Below the pieces are notes generated by a model. It searched no databases and was not told where the DNA came from. It was given only the letters and a program-made list of their open reading frames with translations. DNA of 56,989 bases from contig DIRT01000028.1 in the NCBI GenBank assembly GCA_002427605.1, positions 1-56,989 on the forward strand, in the 5' to 3' direction. The translations under genes were made by a program, and so were the position numbers. This stretch comes from Bacteroidales bacterium UBA5429 (lineage in GTDB: Bacteria; Bacteroidota; Bacteroidia; Bacteroidales; WCHB1-69). This document shows positions 48,693 through 56,415 of this stretch, piece after piece. How positions within the stretch are numbered: the first letter of the stretch is position 1; every line of letters starts with the position of its first letter.

Positions 48693-50363
48693 CTAGAATA
48701 GTCCTGTAATATTCCCATCATTATCGATGTCGATATTTTCTGCTGATGGCACTTCTGGTAGTCCGGGCATTCTCATAATATCGCTAGCGATAGGAATTAC
48801 AAAACCTGCACCCGATGCAATCTCAATTTCACGGATATTGACAACGAAACCATGCGGTCTGTTTAGTAGTCTGGGGTTGTCAGAAAGTGATTTTTGAGTT
48901 TTAGCAATACATACGGGTAGATTTTCCAGATTCAAATCAGCAATGGTTTTGAGGTCTTTTCTGGCTTTAAGAGAATACTCTACATCTACCGCGCCATATA
49001 ACTCAGTTGCAATTTTATGGATTTTCTTTTCAATAGTCCAGTCAAATTCATATAATGGTCTGAAGCAAGTTGAGCAACTTTGAGCTGCTTCAACCACTAC
49101 TTTGGCTAAGTCGAGTGCACCTTCTCCTCCTTTAGCCCAGGAGTCATTAACAGCAAACTGAATTCCTAAATCATTAAGGTGATTTGTTAAGACAGCGATC
49201 TCCTCTTTGGAATCGGTAGCAAATTTATTCAAAGCCACTACCGGTTTGATATTGAAGTGAAGAATATTCTCAATATGTTTATCCAAGTTTTGTAATCCTT
49301 CTCTAACTGCTTCCGGATTGGGTGTACTTAAGCTTTTTAAATCTACTCCACCATGATATTTCAATGCTCTGATAGTGGCTACGATTACGGTTGCATGAGG
49401 TGTTAGCTTACCATATTGTGATTTGATATCAAAGAATTTCTCTGCTCCCAATTCAGAAGCAAACCCTGCTTCAGTAACTACATAGTCTGACAGGGAAAGT
49501 CCCATTTTAGTGGCAATAATGGAGTTTGTACCTTGAGCAATATTCGCAAAAGGTCCACCGTGAATCAAAGCAGGTGTATTCTCTAAAGTTTGTACTAAGT
49601 TAGGTTTAATGGCATCTCGTAATAATGCTGCCATGGCGCCTTGTGCATTCAAGTCTCTGGCAAAGATTGGTTTTTTATCATAGGTATACCCGATAAAGAT
49701 ATTGCCTAATTTCTTTTTAAGATCTTCAATGCTTTCAGATAAGCAGAGGATAGCCATAATCTCAGATGCGGCTGTAATATCGAATCCTGTTTCACGGGGT
49801 ACTCCCTGTGATGTTCCACCCAAACCAATAACGATGTCACGCAATGCACGCTCATTCATGTCCATTACTCTTTTCCATTTCACGGTTCTGGGGTCCAGGT
49901 TAAGTTTTCTGGTTTTGCTTTGCAAGTTATTGTCAATCAATGCAGCTAACAAGTTATGTGCTCTTTCAATAGCTGCCAGGTCACCGGTAAAGTGCAGGTT
50001 AATATCTTCCATCGGGATTACTTGTGCATAACCACCTCCTGCAGCTCCTCCTTTTACTCCAAAAACGGGTCCTAATGAAGGCTCACGAAGAACCACCATG
50101 GTTTTGTGTCCCAACTTGTTCATTCCCTGAGCCAATCCGATGGATGTGGTTGTTTTTCCTTCACCGGCAGGTGTTGGGGTGATGGCAGTTACCAGGATCA
50201 ACTTACTTTTTTTAACTTTCTCTTCATCAATTAAGCTGAGAGGTAATTTAGCCTTATATCTTCCAAATTTTTCAACTAAATCCTGGTCAATATTTAAATT
50301 GGCAGCAATAGCCCTAATGGGTAACATATTGGCGGCTTTTGCTATTTCAATGTCTGATTTCAT
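48693..50363 (-). CDS. fhs: Formate-tetrahydrofolate ligase
   Basis: A 556-residue ATP-dependent enzyme making 10-formyl-THF from formate for one-carbon metabolism. The P-loop reads TPTPAGEGKTTTSIG; VLREPSLGPVFGVKGGAAGGGYAQ-type sequence and the C-terminal GAGFVIPIASDIMRMPGLP are intact. The ATG at 50363 is preferred to the TTG three codons upstream. A TATTTTTG box 37 bases upstream is preceded by an inverted repeat. No other one-carbon gene is adjacent. Confidence 0.96.
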   Translation of the reverse strand: MKSDIEIAKAANMLPIRAIAANLNIDQDLVEKFGRYKAKLPLSLIDEEKVKKSKLILVTAITPTPAGEGKTTTSIGLAQGMNKLGHKTMVVLREPSLGPVFGVKGGAAGGGYAQVIPMEDINLHFTGDLAAIERAHNLLAALIDNNLQSKTRKLNLDPRTVKWKRVMDMNERALRDIVIGLGGTSQGVPRETGFDITAASEIMAILCLSESIEDLKKKLGNIFIGYTYDKKPIFARDLNAQGAMAALLRDAIKPNLVQTLENTPALIHGGPFANIAQGTNSIIATKMGLSLSDYVVTEAGFASELGAEKFFDIKSQYGKLTPHATVIVATIRALKYHGGVDLKSLSTPNPEAVREGLQNLDKHIENILHFNIKPVVALNKFATDSKEEIAVLTNHLNDLGIQFAVNDSWAKGGEGALDLAKVVVEAAQSCSTCFRPLYEFDWTIEKKIHKIATELYGAVDVEYSLKARKDLKTIADLNLENLPVCIAKTQKSLSDNPRLLNRPHGFVVNIREIEIASGAGFVIPIASDIMRMPGLPEVPSAENIDIDNDGNITGLF

Positions 50364-50399
50364 ATTCGTCAAGTTTTAAAAAGTTGATAAATTAGATTG

Positions 50400-50407
50400 C
50401 AAAAATA
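50400..50407 (-). promoter_or_regulatory. -7 box (TATTTTTG) of fhs
   Basis: Exact TAnnTTTG match; the inverted repeat at 50421-50448 lies 13 bases further upstream. Confidence 0.7.
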
Positions 50408-50420
50408 TACTATTTATTTG

Positions 50421-50448
50421 ACAATCACTATCTAATTATAGTGATTGT
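50421..50448 (-). promoter_or_regulatory. Inverted repeat between the MFS gene and fhs
   Basis: Ten-base perfect arms ACAATCACTA/TAGTGATTGT with an 8-base spacer. It covers the expected -33 region of fhs, so it may be an operator; it is also 33 bases past the MFS stop, but no T-run follows, which weakens a terminator reading. Confidence 0.55.
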
Positions 50449-50480
50449 GTCTATTGATAGAATCGATAGGAAAAACTTTT

Positions 50481-51632
50481 TTACTTTTCCTTTGCAGTAA
50501 ATGAGAGTCCCAACAGATATACTGCAGAGATGATCAGTACTCCGATAGCAGCGACAATACCTGAACGGTCGGAGATGAAGCCCATTAATGGAGGAATTAC
50601 CGCTCCACCACTGATGGCCATCACCATCAATCCGGAGATCTCATTGGCTCGATCGGGATATCTTCCAACAGTGATGGAAAAGATCAATGGGAAGATATTG
50701 GCAAAACCCAATCCGATGATAAATAGTAGCACTAAAGCTCCCATTTCAGAAGGAATAAATGCAAAAACGAGGAGAGATATCAATCCTAAGATGGAACTGC
50801 CGATAAAGAAGCGGCGTGTTGAGATGCGGGTTAAGAGCATCGCTCCCAAGAAAGTACCCAGCATTTTTCCAAAAAAGTAGATACTTCGTCCCGATTCTGC
50901 CAGAATTTGTTCTGTTCCAAACCGCTCTTTCAAAAAGGATCCGGAGATGGCGTTGACACCTACATCAATTCCCACTACTAAGAAGATTCCCAACACCATT
51001 AATGCGATATATCGATTACCTAATAGCTTGAAAGAAGAAGCAAAAGTAGCTCTTTTTTCCAGGTTAACACTCTCTTCAGTTTTAACAGAATACAACCATA
51101 TCACAGAGAGTAGGGAAACAATACCAAAGATCAAAAAGATCAGCTTCCAGTCGCCATATTGGGCAGCCAAAATTCCCGCCAGAGGAGGGGCAATCATGGA
51201 GCCTAAGGCTTTAATAAATTGTGAAAAGCTGAGGAAACTGGATCTGCGGTTGGAAGGTACTACATCTACCAAAAGCGGATTAGCAGATACCTGAACAATG
51301 GTGTTCCCAATTCCCAACAGGGCAAATCCTATGAGAACCATAGTGACGGAGTAATTGATTAAAGGGAAAAAGAGACCCAATGCAGTAACACTCATCCCGA
51401 TATTTAGCATGTTTCGTTTTCCTATCCGATCTTGTAAAACGCCAACCGGTACCGACAAAATAAAAAACCATAGAAATACGGCTGATGGAATCAGACCGGC
51501 AATGGTATTACTCAATTCAAAATCCTCTTTAACTCTGTCCACACCAATACCAACCAAGTCACAAAAGCTCATCACAAAAAAGGAGAGCAATACAGGAAAG
51601 ATAATTTTTAGAGAGATCTTATTCTGTTTCAT
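50481..51632 (-). CDS. MFS sugar transporter (FucP/GlcP-like)
   Basis: A 383-residue protein with about 12 hydrophobic helices. VPVGVLQDRIGKRNML is the MFS loop 2-3 signature, and the family resembles proton-coupled fucose/glucose/galactose permeases. It follows the ROK kinase gene by 27 bases on the same strand, so the pair probably imports and phosphorylates a hexose. Substrate cannot be read from sequence. Confidence 0.85.
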   Translation of the reverse strand: MKQNKISLKIIFPVLLSFFVMSFCDLVGIGVDRVKEDFELSNTIAGLIPSAVFLWFFILSVPVGVLQDRIGKRNMLNIGMSVTALGLFFPLINYSVTMVLIGFALLGIGNTIVQVSANPLLVDVVPSNRRSSFLSFSQFIKALGSMIAPPLAGILAAQYGDWKLIFLIFGIVSLLSVIWLYSVKTEESVNLEKRATFASSFKLLGNRYIALMVLGIFLVVGIDVGVNAISGSFLKERFGTEQILAESGRSIYFFGKMLGTFLGAMLLTRISTRRFFIGSSILGLISLLVFAFIPSEMGALVLLFIIGLGFANIFPLIFSITVGRYPDRANEISGLMVMAISGGAVIPPLMGFISDRSGIVAAIGVLIISAVYLLGLSFTAKEK

Positions 51633-51659
51633 TTATAAATTGTTATTAATTTTTATTTT

Positions 51660-52595
51660 TTACATTAATGGGAGCTGGTGCTCAACTTTTTTATAATAGG
51701 AAGGATCAACCAGCGTAGCACTACCGATCATGGCAGCAGATTCTAGTAGCTTGGATGACTCGACCTGTATAAGAGATCCAACCGATTGCAGTGTTTCATT
51801 CATCTTTTTTTCGAATAGATGAAAATTCCGGGCAATACTTCCACCTACTACCAGCTTTTCTGCTCTAAAGCGTGTTATCCAGGTGTGCAGAAAGAGTGCC
51901 AATTGTTCTCCAAAATCGTCAAATAGTTCCTGAACTTTAGGATCTTGATCTACTCTCATGGCGATCTCTTTCACTCCCGGTAGTTTTTCGCCACTCAATT
52001 GTTCATACCGTCCCACCAAGCCACGGGTAGAGAAGTAATCGTCTGCATTCCCATCTTTAAAAGGAAGGTGCCATACGCAACCAAACTCCGGTACTTCCTC
52101 TCCGGCAACTACGGGAAGGTGATCTGATAAAAAGGCAGATCCAAAACCGGTTCCTAATGTGATTGCCAAAGAACGTTCGCTTCCTTTTAACTCTCCAAGG
52201 CAGTCTTCGCCCAATGCAAATGCCGTAGCGTCATTAATAAAGCGAATGGGGAATGTGTCCGGTAATCCTAACTTTTGACGAATCATATGCGGAATACTCA
52301 CTCCGTATAAAGCTTCATATTTCTTGTTGTTGCCTTGAAATAGGGCAATGCCGTTCACATAATCAAAAGGACCGGGCATAGCAAAACCGATGCCCAGGCA
52401 GTTTTCCGTGCCAATCTGCGCAAGTGTTCTCTGAATCGTGTCAGCCCAAATTGTAATAATCTCTTGAACACTTCCCTGATTATTCAGCTGCGAACTCTGA
52501 AATGTATCAGCTAAGTATATCTGTTTTTGAATGTCACAAGCAGCACAACTAACGTGAGTGCCCCCAATATCAACGCCGATAGCAAGATGTTTCAT
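51660..52595 (-). CDS. ROK family sugar kinase (glucokinase-like)
   Basis: A 311-residue ROK protein with the ATP motif AIGVDIGGTHVSCA at the start, the active-site INDATAFALGE and LAITLGTGFGSAFL. The usual ROK zinc motif CxCGxxGCxE is not evident; the aligned region reads FGCVWHLPF. No helix-turn-helix precedes it, so it is a kinase and not a repressor. The frame extends to 52682 but the conserved N-terminus and the -7 box fix the ATG at 52595. Paired with the MFS transporter. Confidence 0.87.
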   Translation of the reverse strand: MKHLAIGVDIGGTHVSCAACDIQKQIYLADTFQSSQLNNQGSVQEIITIWADTIQRTLAQIGTENCLGIGFAMPGPFDYVNGIALFQGNNKKYEALYGVSIPHMIRQKLGLPDTFPIRFINDATAFALGEDCLGELKGSERSLAITLGTGFGSAFLSDHLPVVAGEEVPEFGCVWHLPFKDGNADDYFSTRGLVGRYEQLSGEKLPGVKEIAMRVDQDPKVQELFDDFGEQLALFLHTWITRFRAEKLVVGGSIARNFHLFEKKMNETLQSVGSLIQVESSKLLESAAMIGSATLVDPSYYKKVEHQLPLM

Positions 52596-52624
52596 GTCGT
52601 TATAATTTTTTATAAAATAGTCAA

Positions 52625-52632
52625 CAAAGATA
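52625..52632 (-). promoter_or_regulatory. -7 box (TATCTTTG) of the ROK-MFS pair
   Basis: Exact TAnnTTTG match 29 bases before the ROK start. Confidence 0.7.
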
Positions 52633-52717
52633 TAAAAAAAGTTTGAGATAGATTTTACTTTCTTCGACGATTTTTTATCCATAGACAGTTTCTAAATTCA
52701 TCCGAATTCTCTTTTTT

Positions 52718-53040
52718 TAATTACGAATTACGAATTACGAATTACGAATCTATAAAAAGTCTAAAGTTTTAAATTTAGAATTCAGAATTATTTGAACATC
52801 ATATATTTACACTTATAAATGTATCTATTTCTAATTTCATACTTCTTACTTCAAAATAACCCCGAAGGGGTGGCATTATTATAGCAAAGTTTTGTTCCCA
52901 TGAACATATGTAAACCCCGAAGGGGTGACATTATTGTAAATTTAGGAATAAGAATTTAGAATTAAATTTTGAGTGATAGTCCCAATCGTAATTCGTAATT
53001 CGTAATTGGATTCCGCCTTCCGCCTTCAACCTTCCGCCTT
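52718..53040. repeat. Repeat-rich intergenic stretch (heptamers and CCCCGAAGGGG units)
   Basis: AATTACG heptamers (52718-52748), TTTAGAATTC-type units, two copies of AACCCCGAAGGGGTG followed by CATTATT (52858 and 52912, 54 bases apart), GTAATTC heptamers (52985-53007) and CTTCCGC units (53010-53040) reaching the stop of the arsG-like gene. No gene is supported. Confidence 0.8.
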
Positions 53041-53041
53041 C

Positions 53042-53752
53042 CTAATGGTGGTGTCCGAAAAAGTGAGAAATAATAAAGTAAAGTCCAATCAGGATAAAGA
53101 GCAACGCAACCCCTCGTCTGACCCAGAACTCAACATTCTTGATTTTGTTGTACCACTTGCTGATACCGGCAAGGCTATATGCCATTAAAAAGGAAAAAAT
53201 CAGAACGGGAAGTCCGGTGGTGATAGCAAATATGACCGGGAGCAATAATCCTTCCGGAGAAGCAATCGTGAGGGGAACCAACATCCCGAAAAAGAGGACA
53301 ATACAGTGGGGACAAAAAGATAATGCCAGCAGTACTCCCAGCAGAAAGGCAGTAATATACCCTTTGCTGCTCCCTTGCTGTTGAATCCGGTTGGTAATTT
53401 TGCCTAAGCCGGGAATCTGTAGCGGAATCAAGTCCAGCATCAATACGCCCAAAATGACAAAAATAAATCCCAAATAGTGTTCTACGTATTGAAATAGCTT
53501 CTCGATATGCAGTTGTTTGGCGCCATAATAAAGAATGATGACCAAAACCAGATAGGTTACCATTCTTCCCAAAACGAAGATCAGACTGTTCCAAATCACT
53601 CTTCTTTTCTGTTCAATATCCCGTCCAATGAATGCAATAGCAGTAATGTTACTCATTAATTGACAAGGACTTAATGTTACCATCAGTCCAATTAGAAAGG
53701 CAGAAAAAATAGGAAAATCGGAGTTTTCTATTAAGTTTTGTAAGTATTCCAT
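53042..53752 (-). CDS. ArsG/CcdA-like membrane transporter
   Basis: A 236-residue protein with six or more hydrophobic helices. Helix 1 carries TLSPCQLMSN and a later helix SFCPHCIVLF, the paired-cysteine layout of CcdA/DsbD proteins; the whole resembles the ArsG family, described in Bacteroides as an efflux permease for aromatic arsenicals. A His-rich end (FFGHHH) may bind metal. It is the last gene of an operon with a thioredoxin-like protein (6 bases upstream) and a polyferredoxin, so it could equally move electrons across the membrane. No ArsR, ArsB or ArsC is in the window. Confidence 0.72.
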   Translation of the reverse strand: MEYLQNLIENSDFPIFSAFLIGLMVTLSPCQLMSNITAIAFIGRDIEQKRRVIWNSLIFVLGRMVTYLVLVIILYYGAKQLHIEKLFQYVEHYLGFIFVILGVLMLDLIPLQIPGLGKITNRIQQQGSSKGYITAFLLGVLLALSFCPHCIVLFFGMLVPLTIASPEGLLLPVIFAITTGLPVLIFSFLMAYSLAGISKWYNKIKNVEFWVRRGVALLFILIGLYFIISHFFGHHH

Positions 53753-53758
53753 TTGAGA

Positions 53759-54019
53759 TTAATTAGAGTTCAAGTAATTTTCGATTAGTTCTTTTATTTC
53801 AGCTTTGCTACCGATATGTCCCACCATCACGATATCGTTTCCTAAAATCAGGGCAGGTGTGCTTAAAACTCCATATTTCAAGATTTGTCCTATATCACCA
53901 ATCACCGTTATGGGCACTTCCCACTGTTCCTCTTTAACAACTTCTCTGACCCGATTTTCCATCACTTTACAATGCGCACAGGCATCTCCCAAAATAATAA
54001 TTTGCTTCTCCTGACTCAT
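53759..54019 (-). CDS. Small thioredoxin/glutaredoxin-like protein
   Basis: An 86-residue protein of the MTH895/TM0996 thioredoxin-like type, with active site CAHC in ILGDACAHCKVME and cis-Pro in STPALIL. It may correspond to the small ArsE-type partner of arsG-like genes. The ATG at 54019 overlaps the polyferredoxin stop by four bases (ATGA); the longer frame to 54148 is antisense-like sequence within that gene. No signal peptide, so cytoplasmic. Confidence 0.82.
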   Translation of the reverse strand: MSQEKQIIILGDACAHCKVMENRVREVVKEEQWEVPITVIGDIGQILKYGVLSTPALILGNDIVMVGHIGSKAEIKELIENYLNSN

Positions 54020-55206
54020 ATTTTTTGATCTTTTTTTCTGGTTAATTGTATGGTTTCGCAGTTGGCTTGGGAACACTCTCCACAAGCGATACAACTCATA
54101 TCTATTGCACCTCCTTGTATGCTGCCCATTTTGCAATGACGGTGACATCTTTTACACTCTTTACATTCTGAAATGCGGACCCGTTTGGCAAAAGGAATTC
54201 GCGACACCCAGTTGAGTATCAATCCGACAGGACAAACCGTACGACAGAAGGGACGGTAAATCAACAGTGAAGAAATGATGACCAATCCCACTAAAAAGTA
54301 AGTTATCGGATTAAAAATTTGCAGCATAAAGATATTCACAAAGGGGAAATATTGGCATACTAAATTGGTTTTGGTAATCAAAATAGCGATAATCAGGATC
54401 ACCACTGCCGAACTTTGAATGATATGCAATATTTTCTGACTTTTCTTTGATTTGAGCCACTGCAAACGTTCTCCTTTGTACAAAAATTCTTGCAACGCAC
54501 CGATATGACAGAGCCAGCCGCACCAGATCTTTCCGAAGAGGAAGGTCATGATAATCAGCACGATCAGCAGGGTGGGGTAGATCAGTAGCGTGGAGTTACC
54601 CGATAGCAGAAGGATGGTATCATTGAAAAGAAGAGAGATACATGGGCACCCCCCTAATATAAAACCAAAATAAATAAGGGACCCCAACAGAATCGGATAA
54701 CGCAAATAATGGATCCAACGGGTATGATAAAAGATTGAAATCAGCACCCATATCATCATCAAAATGGTGAAGCGAATCAGGGTTGAATAATGTTTTTCTA
54801 TTAGGAATAAAAAAGATTGGGGGGCAGCAGAGTCATTTTCCTCTTCCCATTCATCGCCCCTCTCTTCGATTTCATCGTTCACCTCCGCAGGGTTGGCGCT
54901 CACTTCATCAACTTCACCTGAATCTTCCCAGTCGCTCCACTCTTCCCATTCATCGCCCGAATCATCCCAATCGCTCCATTCTTCATCAGTGTCATCTGTT
55001 GTCTCGGCACAAGTCTTATCTGAATCGGACTTTCCACCACATTCGGACGCGGAAGGGCAACCTCCACAACCGGGTTGATTCACTTCCGTCAGCACAAACG
55101 TTCCCTCTTTTTCGGAAGAATTAATTTCTATTTGCTTGTAAATAAACAAAATAAGGAGTGCTGAAAGCAACCCCAAAACAATCCATTCTAAACCACGAGA
55201 TTTCAT
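54016..55206 (-). CDS. Membrane 4Fe-4S polyferredoxin (NapH/CcoG-like) with acidic Trp repeat
   Basis: A 396-residue protein. An N-terminal anchor (residues 10-25) is followed by CGGCPSASECGG and an unusual acidic stretch (about 70-125) with repeats of EEWSDWEDSG. Then come several hydrophobic helices and two cysteine pairs (GCPC, CGWLCH), RPFCRTVCPVG, and two C-terminal [4Fe-4S] motifs: CKECKRCHRHC and CIACGECSQANC. It resembles NapH/NosR/CcoG-type electron carriers. As first gene of the operon it could supply electrons to the thioredoxin and the CcdA-like permease. A stretch at about 54803-54870 resembles the intergenic composite repeat. Confidence 0.75.
   Translation of the reverse strand: MKSRGLEWIVLGLLSALLILFIYKQIEINSSEKEGTFVLTEVNQPGCGGCPSASECGGKSDSDKTCAETTDDTDEEWSDWDDSGDEWEEWSDWEDSGEVDEVSANPAEVNDEIEERGDEWEEENDSAAPQSFLFLIEKHYSTLIRFTILMMIWVLISIFYHTRWIHYLRYPILLGSLIYFGFILGGCPCISLLFNDTILLLSGNSTLLIYPTLLIVLIIMTFLFGKIWCGWLCHIGALQEFLYKGERLQWLKSKKSQKILHIIQSSAVVILIIAILITKTNLVCQYFPFVNIFMLQIFNPITYFLVGLVIISSLLIYRPFCRTVCPVGLILNWVSRIPFAKRVRISECKECKRCHRHCKMGSIQGGAIDMSCIACGECSQANCETIQLTRKKDQKI
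54803..54870 (-). repeat. Composite-repeat-like segment inside the polyferredoxin gene
   Basis: On the plus strand GGAATAAAAAAGATT, GGGGGGCAGCA, GAGTC, TTTTCCTCTT and ATCGCCCCTCTC follow one another, as in copy V (GAAATAAAAATAAAT, GGGGGGCAGCA, CAGTC, TTCCTCTT, ATCACCCCACTC). It is in frame and encodes the end of the acidic linker and the start of the first helix. Confidence 0.55.
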
Positions 55207-55276
55207 ATCAATTAAGTGTCCCCTTTTATTAGGATAGTTTTTTTAATTTGTTAATATTTTATTTTTCAAAGAACTT

Positions 55277-55306
55277 AAATCTTTAACTTTGCAAAGTTAA
55301 AGATTT
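55277..55306. promoter_or_regulatory. 30-bp perfect palindrome over the redox-operon promoter
   Basis: Half-site AAATCTTTAACTTTG followed by its exact reverse complement. It contains TAACTTTG on both strands; the minus-strand box (55292-55299) serves the polyferredoxin operon, with a leader of about 80 bases. This is the geometry of a dimeric repressor operator. Confidence 0.85.
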
Positions 55307-55326
55307 TTTTGAAACTTTCAAGTGTT

Positions 55327-55431
55327 TTACACAATTTTTTTAAATAATTTTTCAGGTGTTTGATAATCAAGTGATTGGTGTTTCCTTTCGCAATTATAAC
55401 GGTCAAGTATAAGAGCAGTAGCGGATTTCAA
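55327..55431 (-). pseudogene. IS3-family transposase C-terminal remnant
   Basis: The last 28 codons read LDRYNCERKHQSLDYQTPEKLF, the characteristic end of IS3-type integrase cores (YNxxRxHxSLxxxTP). The 50 codons before it in the open frame (to 55569) are unrelated, so only the tail of the transposase remains. The remnant separates the redox operon from the restriction region. Confidence 0.8.
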
Positions 55432-55656
55432 TTCGATTACCTGTCCGCCACCACAAAAGTTAATTAAATGCACAGACCTTGATTTTACCACTTCACCCGC
55501 TATTGCTCTTATACAATGTTGTGCAAGCGTGCTTTCTTTTCTTTCGTCCGTGCGTAGGGAAAGACACACTCTTTGACAAGCTTTGGCTGGTGCGGTTGGC
55601 TTGTGCGGCTTGGCAATGTGTGTGGCTGTTTAGCGTTGGCATTTGATGTCTGTTTA
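55432..55656. other. GC-richer intergenic block, unassigned
   Basis: The block 55490-55640 is clearly richer in G and C than its flanks and contains TGTGCGG/TTGGCTTG-type short repeats. The open frame across it has no recognisable protein sequence. It may be junction DNA from mobile-element or cassette exchange. Confidence 0.4.
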
Positions 55657-56415
55657 TTATTCTCCAAATAAGTCATTATAATATTCTTTCATTACAGTAT
55701 GAAATTCAACTACTCTTGAAATTTCTTCTTTTGAAAGACCTGAAACTTTCCAGTCTTTTAATTTGTTTAATCCAAAATCTCTACAGACTTCTAAGTCTTT
55801 TTTTGAAAAACTTAGGTTTTTTATAAATTCGATTTGAATGAAATCTTTTGGATTGTCATTTGTGTATTCTGGGTTTTCTTTTGCGTAATTAATCAAAATA
55901 TCCTTATAGAATTCTCTTATTGTTAAACTCAAACAATCATGAATTTTTTTCGTCACACTAAGAATTTCATCTATTGCATTATCAAATGCTTCTTGTGAGT
56001 AAATTTGAATTTTACCTGTCGCATGAGCCATCTCATTTCGATAATCAATCAGCTTTTTTGTACTCTTCACATAGGAATCATCTAAACCAATTAATCTAAA
56101 AAATTCGAATATGTCTTTCTCTGGCAATTTACTGAACTCAAAAACAGAAGTAATTTCGTCAAGTTTGACTTCTTTACCGTTGTATGGTCTGGCGAATAAT
56201 AATGAATGATTATATCTTTCTTTATAAAACTGACTTACTTGCCAAACTGTAGTATAAATATTTGTCATGAATATCAAATGCACAGCAAAATATGAGAATT
56301 GATATTCTCCTTTCTCATAAGTCACTTGTGCCGAGTTAATGAGTGGACGAACATAGTCGTTTACTTCTATGTCTTCCAATGGCAAGTAGTCTAAAAGCTC
56401 ATACACATTTTCCAT
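55657..56415 (-). CDS. HEPN-motif protein coupled to hsdS (function unknown)
   Basis: A 252-residue, mostly helical protein I do not recognise as a named family. Residues 126-131 read RNEMAH, the Rx4-6H (RNxxxH) motif of HEPN ribonucleases, at the end of a helical domain beginning near residue 20. The remainder (140-252) is helical and charged. Its ATG overlaps the hsdS stop by one base (TAATG), so the two are translated together. HEPN proteins in restriction loci often act as a second, RNA-cutting defence layer; that role is an inference here. Confidence 0.55.
   Translation of the reverse strand: MENVYELLDYLPLEDIEVNDYVRPLINSAQVTYEKGEYQFSYFAVHLIFMTNIYTTVWQVSQFYKERYNHSLLFARPYNGKEVKLDEITSVFEFSKLPEKDIFEFFRLIGLDDSYVKSTKKLIDYRNEMAHATGKIQIYSQEAFDNAIDEILSVTKKIHDCLSLTIREFYKDILINYAKENPEYTNDNPKDFIQIEFIKNLSFSKKDLEVCRDFGLNKLKDWKVSGLSKEEISRVVEFHTVMKEYYNDLFGE

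Noticed and set aside
54311..55124. Antisense frames over the polyferredoxin gene rich in His, Arg, Ser and Pro
   Set aside because: They mirror the acidic Trp repeat on the other strand and have no start signal or homology.
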